A DNA stretch of 40,801 nt from Planctomycetota bacterium (lineage in GTDB: Bacteria; Planctomycetota; GCA-002687715; DRQF01): NCBI GenBank assembly GCA_011369445.1, contig DRQF01000015.1, forward strand, positions 1 to 40,801. Reading direction: 5' to 3'. The position numbers and the translations under genes are program-made. This document shows positions 17,392 through 25,368 of this stretch, in pieces (the first letter of the stretch is position 1; each line of letters begins with the position of its first letter). Below the pieces are notes generated by a model that did not search any database, was not told the DNA's origin, and worked only from the letters and a program-made list of their open reading frames with translations.

Positions 17392-17721
17392 TCAGCCCAG
17401 GAGGTTCTTGATCTTCTGCTCGAGCGTCGCCTTCGGCTGGTTCCCCATGATGGAATCCTGCTGCTCGCCGTTCTTGAAGAAGATCACGGTCGGAACGCTC
17501 ATCACTCCGAAACGTGCAGCCAGCTCTGACTGCTCGTCCACATCGCACTTGCCCACGAGAACACCCTTGTCCGCGTACTCAGAGGCCAACTCCTCGATGG
17601 TCGGAGCGAGCGCCTGGCATGGGCCGCACCAGGTTGCGCTGAAGTCCACCAAGGCGACACCCTCATTCTTCAATACCTTCTCTTCGAAGTTGTCGGTCGT
17701 GATCTCGATTGCGTTGCCCAT
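17392..17721 (-). CDS. trxA: thioredoxin
   Basis: A 109-residue single-domain cytoplasmic thioredoxin with the redox motif WCGPC (Cys32, Cys35), the cis-proline in SVPTVIFFKNG and the buried aspartate region in VALVDFSA. It has the full length of the family, no signal peptide and no membrane anchor. GAGG lies 10 bases upstream of the ATG at 17721. It heads the operon with the DHH phosphoesterase and ispG; reduction of the pAp-metabolising branch or of IspG is a plausible reason for the grouping but is inference. Confidence 0.95.
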   Translation of the reverse strand: MGNAIEITTDNFEEKVLKNEGVALVDFSATWCGPCQALAPTIEELASEYADKGVLVGKCDVDEQSELAARFGVMSVPTVIFFKNGEQQDSIMGNQPKATLEQKIKNLLG

Positions 17722-17831
17722 GACGGTTCATCCTCTGGTCTCGTTTCGGACGGTTCCCCCGCGTCACCGTGCTGGGCAAGTTTATTCTCGCGGGGGGGCT
17801 ATATCCAGTACCCCCTGACTTCCGAGGAAGT

Positions 17832-17837
17832 TATAGT
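17832..17837 (+). promoter_or_regulatory. candidate -10 box before the HEXXH protein gene
   Basis: TATAGT matches five of six positions of the -10 consensus and would give a leader of about 20 bases before the AGGAG ribosome site at 17853-17857. No good -35 is seen at the usual distance. The divergent gap 17722-17863 must also hold the trxA promoter, which I could not place. Confidence 0.3.
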
Positions 17838-17863
17838 CGCCTCCAACGTCTCAGGAGCCTCTC

Positions 17864-19297
17864 ATGTCGCCTCGTATCGCCCTTTGTGTCCTCCCCCTCC
17901 TTCTTCTGATGGGAACGCTTGCCCCAGGGCAGGAGTCCCCACAATCCCCTCAGGACAGGATCATCGCCTTGGCCCGGGAAATCGAGCACAAGGTGGCCCA
18001 ATTGCGGGGGCTCGAAATCCTGCACCCCACCCCCGTGGGACTCAAGAACAAGGAGTCGCTCAAGGCCTTCCTGATGAAAGAGGCCGCCAAGGAGATGCCT
18101 CCGGAGAAGTTGCAGGCTCAGGAAAGAGCTCTGAAGAAGCTCGGCCTCCTCCCCCACGACACCGATCTGCGCAAACTGTTCCTCGACCTTCTCGAGGAGC
18201 AGGTCGCGGGTTTCTACGATCCGGCCGCCCGGGAACTCTTCCTCGTCGCAAGGGGAGGAGATGAGACCGATCAGGCCGAAGCGGCCCTGGACCGCATGGT
18301 GATGAGCCACGAACTCGTCCACGCCCTGCAAGATCAGCATTTCCACCTGCAAGCCCTCCTCGAATCCGTTGAGGACGATGACGATCGCACCGCCGCCGTC
18401 AAATCCCTTGTGGAGGGGGACGCCACGCTGGCCATGATCATGATGGAGTCGCCTCAGGCGGCGGGAATGAAGCAGGCCCTCATGCTCCTGCCCACGACCC
18501 GCGACGGATTGAAAGCCTTCATGAAACTGTCGGGAGCGGCGGGCGAAGATCTGGGGATGCCCGGCGGCGGACTCATCATGGATGCGCCGGCGGTGATCGC
18601 CGACGCGATGATCTTCGAATACATGGGGGGAGCTAAGTTCTGTGCCTCGCTCCTCGGTTCGAAGTCCAAGGGTGGATCTCTGGATTTCTCCGGCATCGAC
18701 GCCGTCTACGCACGGCCGCCACTTTCGACCGAACAGGTGATGCATCCGAAGAAGTACCGGGCCCAGGCTCCTGACTTTCCCCAGCGCATTTCGATTCACG
18801 GCGTCCAACAGGCCTTCGGCAACTCATGGTCCCTCGTTTTCGAGAACGTCATGGGCGAGTTGCAGCTACGTTCTTGGCTGACCGACCTCGGCCTCAAACG
18901 ACGCGCCCGGACCCGTATTCACACGGGCTGGGACGGCGACCGCTACGCCTTGTTCGCCCAAGACGGCGCGCCCGACGCCTTGGTTTGGATCTCCGAATGG
19001 GATTCCCCCAAAGACGCTGCGGAGTTCGCCGAGGCCGCCCAGTCCTCGGTCCAAAAGCATCATCGCGGCACGGCCCCGAAAGAGGACGTGAGCGGCTCCG
19101 ACGCCGCCTCCCTCAAAGTGTGGCGCCCGGGTCCGGAGGGGCCGGTGTCCGCGGTCGAGATCGTCGGAACCCGGGTGGTGGTCTTGGAAGATCTTCCCCC
19201 CTCGGTATTCTCGAGCGTCCTCGAGGCGGCTCTCGGGGCCTCCGCCGAGGAGATCAAGTGGAAGGCTCGCAAGCAGGACAAGGAGTCCGATCGGTGA
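17864..19297 (+). CDS. secreted HEXXH (gluzincin-like) putative metallopeptidase
   Basis: A 477-residue exported protein with a Sec signal peptide (about residues 1-22, cleavage near APGQES). The core AGFYDPAARELFLV (115-128) precedes MSHELVHALQDQHF, where His149-Glu150-x-x-His153 forms the zinc motif; Glu184 in LVEGDAT is a good candidate third ligand about 30 residues later, as in gluzincins. This HELVHALQDQHF family is widespread in Planctomycetota and Acidobacteriota but I know of no tested substrate. The C-terminal 150 residues form a separate domain without a recognised motif. AGGAG lies 6 bases before the ATG. The stop overlaps the mqnC start (GTGA). Confidence 0.82.
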   Translation: MSPRIALCVLPLLLLMGTLAPGQESPQSPQDRIIALAREIEHKVAQLRGLEILHPTPVGLKNKESLKAFLMKEAAKEMPPEKLQAQERALKKLGLLPHDTDLRKLFLDLLEEQVAGFYDPAARELFLVARGGDETDQAEAALDRMVMSHELVHALQDQHFHLQALLESVEDDDDRTAAVKSLVEGDATLAMIMMESPQAAGMKQALMLLPTTRDGLKAFMKLSGAAGEDLGMPGGGLIMDAPAVIADAMIFEYMGGAKFCASLLGSKSKGGSLDFSGIDAVYARPPLSTEQVMHPKKYRAQAPDFPQRISIHGVQQAFGNSWSLVFENVMGELQLRSWLTDLGLKRRARTRIHTGWDGDRYALFAQDGAPDALVWISEWDSPKDAAEFAEAAQSSVQKHHRGTAPKEDVSGSDAASLKVWRPGPEGPVSAVEIVGTRVVVLEDLPPSVFSSVLEAALGASAEEIKWKARKQDKESDR

Positions 19298-20421
19298 CCG
19301 CGACCCATTGGAAAGAACAGCTGGACGCCGTCGCGGGCGGCGCGGGGCGTCTGACCCCCGAGGAGGCCTGTTTCCTCCACGACAACGCACCCATCGAGGA
19401 TCTTCGCGCCGCGGCGGCGGCCATGCGCAACCGTCTCCACGATCCAAACGTCGTGACCTATCTCGTGGATCGCAACATCAACTACTCCAATGTCTGTGTA
19501 ACGGACTGCAAGTTCTGCGAGTTTTATCGTCCGCCGGGCCACGAGGAGGCGTACGTTCTTGACCGTGACGTTCTCCTTCAGAAGGTTGCGGAAACCGTCG
19601 CCGTCGGCGGCACGCGCATCCTGCTGCAGGGCGGTCACCATCCCGATCTTCCCTTGGCCTGGTACGTCCAGCTTCTTCGGGACATCAAAAGCGCCTTCCC
19701 CTCCGTGGAGTTGAACGCGTTTTCTCCCCCCGAAATCGCTCATATTGCCGAGGTCGAGGGGCTGTCGACTCTGAAGGTCCTCGAGACCCTTCGAGATGCG
19801 GGCATGAGCGGACTGCCGGGTGGGGGTGGCGAAATCCTCGATGACCGCATTCGCGAGCAGGTCTCGCCCAAGAAACTCAAGACACGCCCTTGGTTGAGCG
19901 TCATGGGCGAGGCCCACTCCCTCGGACTGGTGACCAGCGCGTCGCAGGTCATCGGCTTCGGCGAGACCCCGGAACACCGTTTCCACGCACTCGCGGCGGT
20001 TCGGGACCGCCAGGACGAAAGCCTCGCGGCCTTCGGACGGGGGTTTCTATCGTTCGTGATGTGGCCTCTACAACATGAGAGTCGGTTCGGTCGGGTCTTT
20101 GGCGACCGCCTGGGCCGCACACTCGGCGCGGACGAAGCGGCGTATTTGCGTCACCTCGCCCTCTGTCGTCTCTTCCTGGACAACATCCCCCACGTGGGGG
20201 CCTCCTGGCCCACCATGGGGCCCGAAGTCGCCATGCGGGGACTCGCCTTTGGCGCGGACGATTTCGGCTCGACGATGCTGGAAGAAAACGTGGTCAGTTC
20301 CGCCGGTTCCACCCACACCTGCATGACCGAGCCATTGATCCGGAAGTACGTGTCCCAAGCGGGCTTCCGTCCCCGCAAGCGGGACTCGAACTACGTTTTG
20401 CTGAGCTCCGACCTCGACTGA
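19294..20421 (+). CDS. mqnC: dehypoxanthine futalosine cyclase (radical SAM)
   Basis: A radical-SAM enzyme of the futalosine route to menaquinone, forming the cyclic spiro compound from dehypoxanthine futalosine. It is 375 residues. The cluster motif is Cys68-x3-Cys72-x2-Cys75 in CVTDCKFCEFYR; ILLQGGHHPDLPLAWY, NAFSPPEI and LPGGGGEILDDRIRE separate MqnC from the related MqnE and CofH. The GTG at 19294 shares bases with the previous stop and has AGGAG 8 bases upstream. Other menaquinone genes (mqnA, B, D, E) are not in the window. Confidence 0.92.
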   Translation: MTATHWKEQLDAVAGGAGRLTPEEACFLHDNAPIEDLRAAAAAMRNRLHDPNVVTYLVDRNINYSNVCVTDCKFCEFYRPPGHEEAYVLDRDVLLQKVAETVAVGGTRILLQGGHHPDLPLAWYVQLLRDIKSAFPSVELNAFSPPEIAHIAEVEGLSTLKVLETLRDAGMSGLPGGGGEILDDRIREQVSPKKLKTRPWLSVMGEAHSLGLVTSASQVIGFGETPEHRFHALAAVRDRQDESLAAFGRGFLSFVMWPLQHESRFGRVFGDRLGRTLGADEAAYLRHLALCRLFLDNIPHVGASWPTMGPEVAMRGLAFGADDFGSTMLEENVVSSAGSTHTCMTEPLIRKYVSQAGFRPRKRDSNYVLLSSDLD

Positions 20422-20515
20422 AACACGGGCTTTGTCCCATCCCCACTCAACCTGCGTCGTTTTTCCCGACGATAGGGAGTGTGGTTTACGAGCTGACAAG
20501 TCCAGGCGGCGTGGT

Positions 20516-20535
20516 GGAACCCGGGCGTGGGTTCC
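20516..20535 (+). promoter_or_regulatory. hairpin abutting the HD-GYP ribosome site
   Basis: GGAACCC (20516-20522) pairs perfectly with GGGTTCC (20529-20535) over a 6-base loop, ending directly before GGAAAGG and the ATG at 20543. An 8-base palindrome TTCCGGAA (20532-20539) overlaps it. Folding could mask or expose the ribosome site of the signalling cassette. Confidence 0.4.
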
Positions 20536-20542
20536 GGAAAGG

Positions 20543-21703
20543 ATGACCGTGGGTGGGCTCAGCCATCGATCGGGGACGGTTCTGCTCTGCGGAGTCTCCG
20601 GTGAGGCAAACGAAAGATGTCGACAGGCCCTCGAAAGGGCCCGTTTCCAAGTGATCGAGGAGATCGCCTCGATCGGGGACGACCCTCCGTCCGCGCTGGC
20701 CATCCTCCTCGGGGTCGACGGGCCCAACGCGTGCACCCAGGCGATTCAGGAGTTGCGTCTGCGCGCCCCGGGCGCGGCGCTCGTTGGCATCATTACCCAA
20801 CCCGGAGACGCCTCGGAAGCCTTGGTCCAAGCGTTCCGCGCCGGGATCATCGACGCGGTCGACGCCCGCGGCGGCGTGGACGATCTGGTACCGTCCGTGA
20901 AGCTGGCCATCGAGCGCCGCCGTCTTCAGATCTCGGAGGAGCGGATCTCGGAAGCCTTCACAAGGGAACTTGGGCGCCGCGCCCGGCGTTTGGGCGAAGC
21001 CGTGTTGCGCATCGAGGACGCTTACGAGGAAACCTTGGCGGCTCTCGTCGCCATGCTCGACTTACGGGAGCAGGCGACGGCCGGCCACTCCATTCGCGTC
21101 GGCTACTACACCTGCTACCTGGCCCGCGAAGTCGGGTACACGCGACGCGCCCTCCAAGACGTCTACCGCGGCGCCGTCCTCCATGACATCGGCAAGATCG
21201 CGATCCCCGACGCCATCCTCCTCAAACCGGGGCGCCTCACCGACGACGAACGCGAAGTCATGAAGACCCATACGGTGATCGGTCGCGGTTTCGTCGAACG
21301 CGTTCCCCATCTCCACAAGGCCGTCGTCATTCCCTGGTGCCACCACGAGCGATGGGACGGTCAAGGCTACCCGCGAGGGCTCGCCGGGGATGAGATTCCC
21401 GTCCCCGCCCGCATGTTCGCCCTTTGCGACGTCTATGACGCTCTTCGCAGCGAGCGTTGCTACAAGAAGGCGCTCACCCACGCGGAGTCACTCGCCATCA
21501 TGCTCCCCGAGCGAGGCGCCCACTTCGACCCCGAACTGTTCGATGTCTTCCGGCAGATCCCGGAATCCCTCTGGGATGCCCTTCACACCGCCAGCATGCA
21601 GGCGAACAATCGATTCGAAACCATGCTGGACGTCTTCGCATCCCTGGAATCGGCAACGATGGTTCCGACCGAAGTTCGCCCCACCGAGGAGATCCGTCTA
21701 TGA
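20543..21703 (+). CDS. HD-GYP phosphodiesterase with degenerate receiver-like N-terminus
   Basis: A 386-residue cytoplasmic protein. Residues 11-125 have the alternating pattern of a receiver-like alpha/beta domain (VLLCGVSG, ALAILLGVDG, ALVGIITQ), but no convincing phospho-acceptor aspartate or conserved lysine is seen. A helical linker (about 126-165) leads to the HD-GYP domain: HD at 214-215 in AVLHDIGK and HHERWDGQGYP at 267-277, all metal and GYP residues present, so hydrolysis of cyclic di-GMP or a similar dinucleotide is likely. The start is uncertain: ATG 20543 follows GGAAAGG very closely, and GTG codons lie upstream. It overlaps the HDOD gene by ATGA. Confidence 0.85.
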   Translation: MTVGGLSHRSGTVLLCGVSGEANERCRQALERARFQVIEEIASIGDDPPSALAILLGVDGPNACTQAIQELRLRAPGAALVGIITQPGDASEALVQAFRAGIIDAVDARGGVDDLVPSVKLAIERRRLQISEERISEAFTRELGRRARRLGEAVLRIEDAYEETLAALVAMLDLREQATAGHSIRVGYYTCYLAREVGYTRRALQDVYRGAVLHDIGKIAIPDAILLKPGRLTDDEREVMKTHTVIGRGFVERVPHLHKAVVIPWCHHERWDGQGYPRGLAGDEIPVPARMFALCDVYDALRSERCYKKALTHAESLAIMLPERGAHFDPELFDVFRQIPESLWDALHTASMQANNRFETMLDVFASLESATMVPTEVRPTEEIRL

Positions 21704-22530
21704 GCGCCTCCATCGCCGTCGAGAGCCCAGGACGCTACGTCAGACTTTTGACCCTACTCAAGTCGGGCGATCTCACCTCGGAAGCCGTCCATCGTGAGGT
21801 CTCGAAGCTGCCCATTTGCGCCGCGCGGCTTCTCGCCCTGGCCAACCAAGCCGATCAATCCGGTTCGATGTCCATCGACCGCATCGATCGGGCCGTGATG
21901 CTTCTCGGCCGAGACGCCGTGGTGGACGAGGTCGAATTTCTGAGCTCGGCGAACGACGAGGAACAGGGCTCCCACGAGGAGGCCATCGAACACCTGGTCC
22001 GGCACAGCTACGTCGTGTCTCGGGCCGCCGAGTTGATGTCTCACGCGGCACGTCTTCCCCTCCATCAACAGGCGCGAGCCGCCGGTCTGCTCCACGACAT
22101 CGGTGTTTTCGTCCTGCTCAGAGACTGCCCCACCGAGTTCTTGAGCGCCATGAAGGATGCGGCCCGCGAGCGCGCCTCGACGGTGGAGTATGAATGTCTC
22201 CATTGCGGACGCGACCACTGCGAGGCCGGAGAATCCATGCTCCGAAGCTGGGGCATTCCGGACACACTCCTAGCCCCCATTGCCTTTCACCACGATCCTC
22301 TGGCGGCCCCACGCCGGCACCGCTACACCGCCCTGCTTCTCTACGCCGCCGAATGCCTCGCAGTCCGAGCGGGCTATCGAGAGACGTTCGGAACGCGCTC
22401 CCTTCGTCTCGAGAAGCAGGTCCTGTCGGAACTGCAACTCGCGGACGACGTTCTGAGGATCCACGTACCGATTCTCAGAAGGCTCCTCGGCACGCGACGC
22501 CAGGCACCGCTCGGGGAGGCTCGTTCGTGA
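21700..22530 (+). CDS. HDOD domain protein
   Basis: A 276-residue protein made almost wholly of an HDOD domain, a non-catalytic relative of HD phosphohydrolases used in signal transduction. LPICAARLLALANQ is the typical first helix block, AAGLLHDIGVFVLL (HD at 132-133) and HCEAGESMLRSWGIPDTLLAPIAFHHDP match later conserved segments. A CLHCGRDHC run (about 164-172) holds three cysteines and two histidines and might bind a metal. ATGA overlap with the HD-GYP gene and GTGA overlap with the receiver gene indicate a single translated unit; the three probably work as one pathway. Confidence 0.85.
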   Translation: MSASIAVESPGRYVRLLTLLKSGDLTSEAVHREVSKLPICAARLLALANQADQSGSMSIDRIDRAVMLLGRDAVVDEVEFLSSANDEEQGSHEEAIEHLVRHSYVVSRAAELMSHAARLPLHQQARAAGLLHDIGVFVLLRDCPTEFLSAMKDAARERASTVEYECLHCGRDHCEAGESMLRSWGIPDTLLAPIAFHHDPLAAPRRHRYTALLLYAAECLAVRAGYRETFGTRSLRLEKQVLSELQLADDVLRIHVPILRRLLGTRRQAPLGEARS

Positions 22531-22913
22531 AGCCCCGCATTCTCGCCATCGATGACAGTGCCCGGTACCTTCGAATTCTCCGAGGCCTCTTCGAGGATGA
22601 TTTCGACGTTCAAAGCGTACGCCGCCCCGAGCTGGCGGTGGACCTGGCTCAGGCCAGCCCGCCCGACCTCGTCATCCTGGATGCGGTGATGCCGCGCGTG
22701 GACGGCTTCGAGCTCTGTCGCCGCCTGAAAGAGGCTCCCGGAACCACCGACGTGCCGATCCTCATCCTGACGTCCCAAGACCAGGACTGCGACGGCAAAG
22801 CCCTGGACGCTGGGGCCTGCGCCGCTCTCGCGAAACCCTTCGACCCGGACAGCCTGATCGATCTCGTGGAACGCCACCTCACGTCCGTCTTCATGCCCGA
22901 CGCGGCCTCATAA
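22527..22913 (+). CDS. stand-alone response-regulator receiver protein
   Basis: A 128-residue CheY-like protein with no output domain. Acidic pocket Asp9-Asp10, phospho-acceptor Asp52 in VILDAVMPRVDG, Thr82 in ILILTSQD and Lys103 in LAKPFD are all present, so phosphorylation is expected. No histidine kinase is encoded in the window. GTG 22527 overlaps the HDOD stop and is preceded by GGGAGG 7 bases away. Its end overlaps by 6 bases the end of the converging heptose gene. Confidence 0.92.
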   Translation: MKPRILAIDDSARYLRILRGLFEDDFDVQSVRRPELAVDLAQASPPDLVILDAVMPRVDGFELCRRLKEAPGTTDVPILILTSQDQDCDGKALDAGACAALAKPFDPDSLIDLVERHLTSVFMPDAAS

Positions 22914-23873
22914 AGAGCCGAGTCGTTCGAGGATCTCGTCCGCCACGCGACACCATGGGGTTGCCGCCACCGACCACACCGCCAGCCCCGCTGCCCGTCC
23001 GGCTTCCAGGTCGACGTCGCGGTTCCCCACCACGCAACTCGACCGTGGGTCGAGATTGAGTTCGTTGAGGGCCCGAAGAATCATTCCGGGTCGCGGTTTT
23101 CGGCAGTCGCACCGTTCGGGAAGAACATGGGGACATTGGTAGATCCGCCAGACATCGACGCCGTGTTCCCCCAAGGCGCGAAGAACCGTCCCGTGCTCGC
23201 GCATGGCGTCGACGGGGTTCACGATCCCCAACCCGAGGGACTGCCTATTCGTGATGATGGCAATGCGCATTCCGGCGTCTTGCAGCCGCCTGAGGGCGCG
23301 GGCCGCCCCCGGCAAGAGAGTGAGCCGGCCTTCCTCGTTCAGCGTCCCGTCTCGGTCGACCAGCAGTCCGGGAGCCCTTCCCAGAGGTTTCGCAGCTTCC
23401 ATACGGAGGCGGTCGGCCGCCAACACGCGAAACACGAGTTCGGAAGACGAAAGATCGGAGTCTGCGGCAATGACCTCCGTCTTGCCTCCCCATGCGTCGA
23501 GCACGGCCGCGGAACGCAGCCGGCCGGGGTCGTAGTCGCCTCCCTTGAAGTAGAAGTCGGGACGCAGGGCTCGCAGCAGGGCTTCGGGACGGTCGTCGTC
23601 CTGGGGGATCACGGCGTCCACCGCCGCCAGGGCGGCCATCATCGCCATCCGATCCCCGACGGGCTGGAGGGGTCTTCCGGGGCCCTTCAGGCGCGCGACG
23701 GATGCGTCCGTATTCACCGCGACGATGAGGAAATCACACCGACGCCTCGCCTCGGCAAGGTATTCCACGTGCCCCCGGTGCAAGAGGTCAAAGACACCGC
23801 ATGTGAAGCCGATCCTCCGGCCGCCCGCCTGATGGGCCCGAACCGTTCGGATCAGCTCGGCAAGGCGGGTCAC
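22908..23873 (-). CDS. heptose-1-phosphate adenylyltransferase fused to GmhB-type phosphatase
   Basis: A 321-residue two-domain cytoplasmic protein for ADP-heptose synthesis. Residues 1-155 are a cytidylyltransferase-fold domain like the HldE C-terminus: GVFDLLHRGH with HxGH at 32-35 and YFKGGDY. Residues 168-321 are a HAD phosphatase like GmhB: DRDGT (173-177), the ITN of motif II, and the zinc site Cys247-x-His249, Cys255-x-Cys257 in CPHVLPERCDCRKPRPGM. The late HAD motif reads VGNRDVD, with Asn284 where GmhB usually has Asp. The heptose kinase domain of HldE is missing and must be elsewhere. The GTG start overlaps the acyl-CoA dehydrogenase stop (GTGA). Confidence 0.88.
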   Translation of the reverse strand: MTRLAELIRTVRAHQAGGRRIGFTCGVFDLLHRGHVEYLAEARRRCDFLIVAVNTDASVARLKGPGRPLQPVGDRMAMMAALAAVDAVIPQDDDRPEALLRALRPDFYFKGGDYDPGRLRSAAVLDAWGGKTEVIAADSDLSSSELVFRVLAADRLRMEAAKPLGRAPGLLVDRDGTLNEEGRLTLLPGAARALRRLQDAGMRIAIITNRQSLGLGIVNPVDAMREHGTVLRALGEHGVDVWRIYQCPHVLPERCDCRKPRPGMILRALNELNLDPRSSCVVGNRDVDLEAGRAAGLAVWSVAATPWCRVADEILERLGSL

Positions 23874-25063
23874 TGGAGAATACGGGCGATGTCGGGGAGG
23901 AGCGGCCGCACAGCTTGCGTCTTCAGGGCCAGATTGCTGCCCTCCCCGACCCGTGTCACGAACAGGTCATCGTGGTGACGGATGAGCCCGAATTCGTCGA
24001 GGCAGGCGACACCTCCGCAGATCTCCATGGCCCGGACGAGAAGATCCGACGCCCGACGACTGCACTCGATCTTGACCTTCGCCGCACGTTCACGCTCGAG
24101 CCTGTTCTCGAGGTAGAGGTCGCAGGCATGCATCAACCAGGTGACACCGCTTTCCAAGGCCATGTCCATGTCGAGGATGACATCCTGAACCCGTTGGAAA
24201 CGGCCGATGGGCTTGTCTTCGAATTGGATCCGCTCCTGAGCGTATTGGCGGCACTTGTCCAACGCGAAGGCCAACGAGGCGACCGCCAGACCCGCGACGA
24301 AAAGTCGCCCGCCGTTCAAGGTCGTGACCATCACTTTGAAGCCGCCCTGCAGATCACCGAGGATGGACTCGTCCCCCACCTCGACGCCGTCGAAGGAGAT
24401 CGAGCCGGTGCTGGACTGTTTCCAGACCTGCTTGCCCGCCATCTCCTGGTAGTGGACTTGCGGATGATCCATGGGGACGATGAAGCAGGTCGTGCGATAG
24501 CCGTTCTTGGCGTCGGGATGGGTCAGAGCGTGGACGACCACGTGGCTCGCCCACGCGGCGTTCGTGGACCAGCATTTTTCGCCACGCAAACGCCACCCGT
24601 TGTCGGTCTTCACCGCCGTCACCTCCGGGTTCGCGGCGTCCGACCCGCGCCCCGGCTCGGAGAGCCCGAAGACGAACATCCGCTTCCCGGCGGCGAGGTC
24701 CGGCAGATGCGCTTTTTTTTGTTCCTCGTTGCCGCAGAGCATGAGAGGCTTGGCGCCCAAGCTCACCGCGGCACCAGGCGTGATGGCCACGGACTGACTA
24801 TGATAGCCGAGAGCGATCCCCATCAGGACGAGATCCAGATGATCGCCCCCTTGTCCGCCGTACGCCTCGTCGATGGGAAGACCGAAGAGCCCCAACTCGG
24901 CCATCTGTTGGATGGCCGCGTCCGAGACCAGGGCATGTTCCCTCTCCCAACCCAGGATCTGGGGTGCGATGACGTCGTCAGAAAAATCTCGGACCGCCTC
25001 GTAGAAAGTGAAACGATCCTCGTCAATGAGATCCTTCAGGTAGTGGTCGATTCGCCGTTCCAT
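23870..25063 (-). CDS. acyl-CoA dehydrogenase
   Basis: A 397-residue flavoenzyme that introduces an alpha-beta double bond into acyl-CoA thioesters and passes electrons to ETF. Typical blocks are GLFGLPIDEAYGGQGG, FGLSEPGRGSDA, RGEKCWSTNAAWA (the usual WITN is here WSTN), FDGVEVGDESILG and the C-terminal VGEGSNLALKTQAV, where the glutamate of VGEGS occupies the usual catalytic position and serine replaces the common threonine of EGT. The substrate is not evident. ATG 25063 is chosen because GGAG lies 9 bases upstream; the frame is open further but unlike the family. It is coupled to the heptose fusion gene, an odd partner. Confidence 0.92.
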   Translation of the reverse strand: MERRIDHYLKDLIDEDRFTFYEAVRDFSDDVIAPQILGWEREHALVSDAAIQQMAELGLFGLPIDEAYGGQGGDHLDLVLMGIALGYHSQSVAITPGAAVSLGAKPLMLCGNEEQKKAHLPDLAAGKRMFVFGLSEPGRGSDAANPEVTAVKTDNGWRLRGEKCWSTNAAWASHVVVHALTHPDAKNGYRTTCFIVPMDHPQVHYQEMAGKQVWKQSSTGSISFDGVEVGDESILGDLQGGFKVMVTTLNGGRLFVAGLAVASLAFALDKCRQYAQERIQFEDKPIGRFQRVQDVILDMDMALESGVTWLMHACDLYLENRLERERAAKVKIECSRRASDLLVRAMEICGGVACLDEFGLIRHHDDLFVTRVGEGSNLALKTQAVRPLLPDIARILQ

Positions 25064-25368
25064 CGGAGTGGTCTCCAGAACATCAAGGAGGCATGATCGG
25101 GGTCGCGTCGCGGGAAAACGACGGATTCTAAGTATCGCCGCCACAAGGAGCAATAGGCGGAAGGGCAACGAAGCTGCAACCGCCATCACGAAATCGTGGC
25201 GTGCGCCAACATCGAGAGTCCCGCACGTATAGGAAGCGATCCGCCACCTCGTTCGCGCGGCTTTTTGGAGAATCCCGGCCTGCGCCCTGGTCGAGTTAAC
25301 GAGTGGGACGGAAACTCTCTCGGGTCGTCCGCTGGGCCCCGAAGTCGTTCGAGGAGACCGAAGACGCC
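25064..25368. other. divergent 305-bp intergenic region
   Basis: This is the longest gap without an assigned gene. It holds the minus-strand promoter candidate at 25125-25153 and, near its right end, GAGGAG at 25351-25356, which is 12 bases before the ATG at 25369. An in-frame GTG at 25303 could extend the right-hand gene. I see no repeat, strong hairpin or RNA gene in the rest. Confidence 0.5.
25125..25153 (-). promoter_or_regulatory. candidate promoter of the acyl-CoA dehydrogenase operon
   Basis: On the minus strand TTGCTC (25153-25148) and TAGAAT (25130-25125, five of six to consensus) are 17 bases apart, giving a leader of about 55 bases to the ATG at 25063. Confidence 0.45.
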
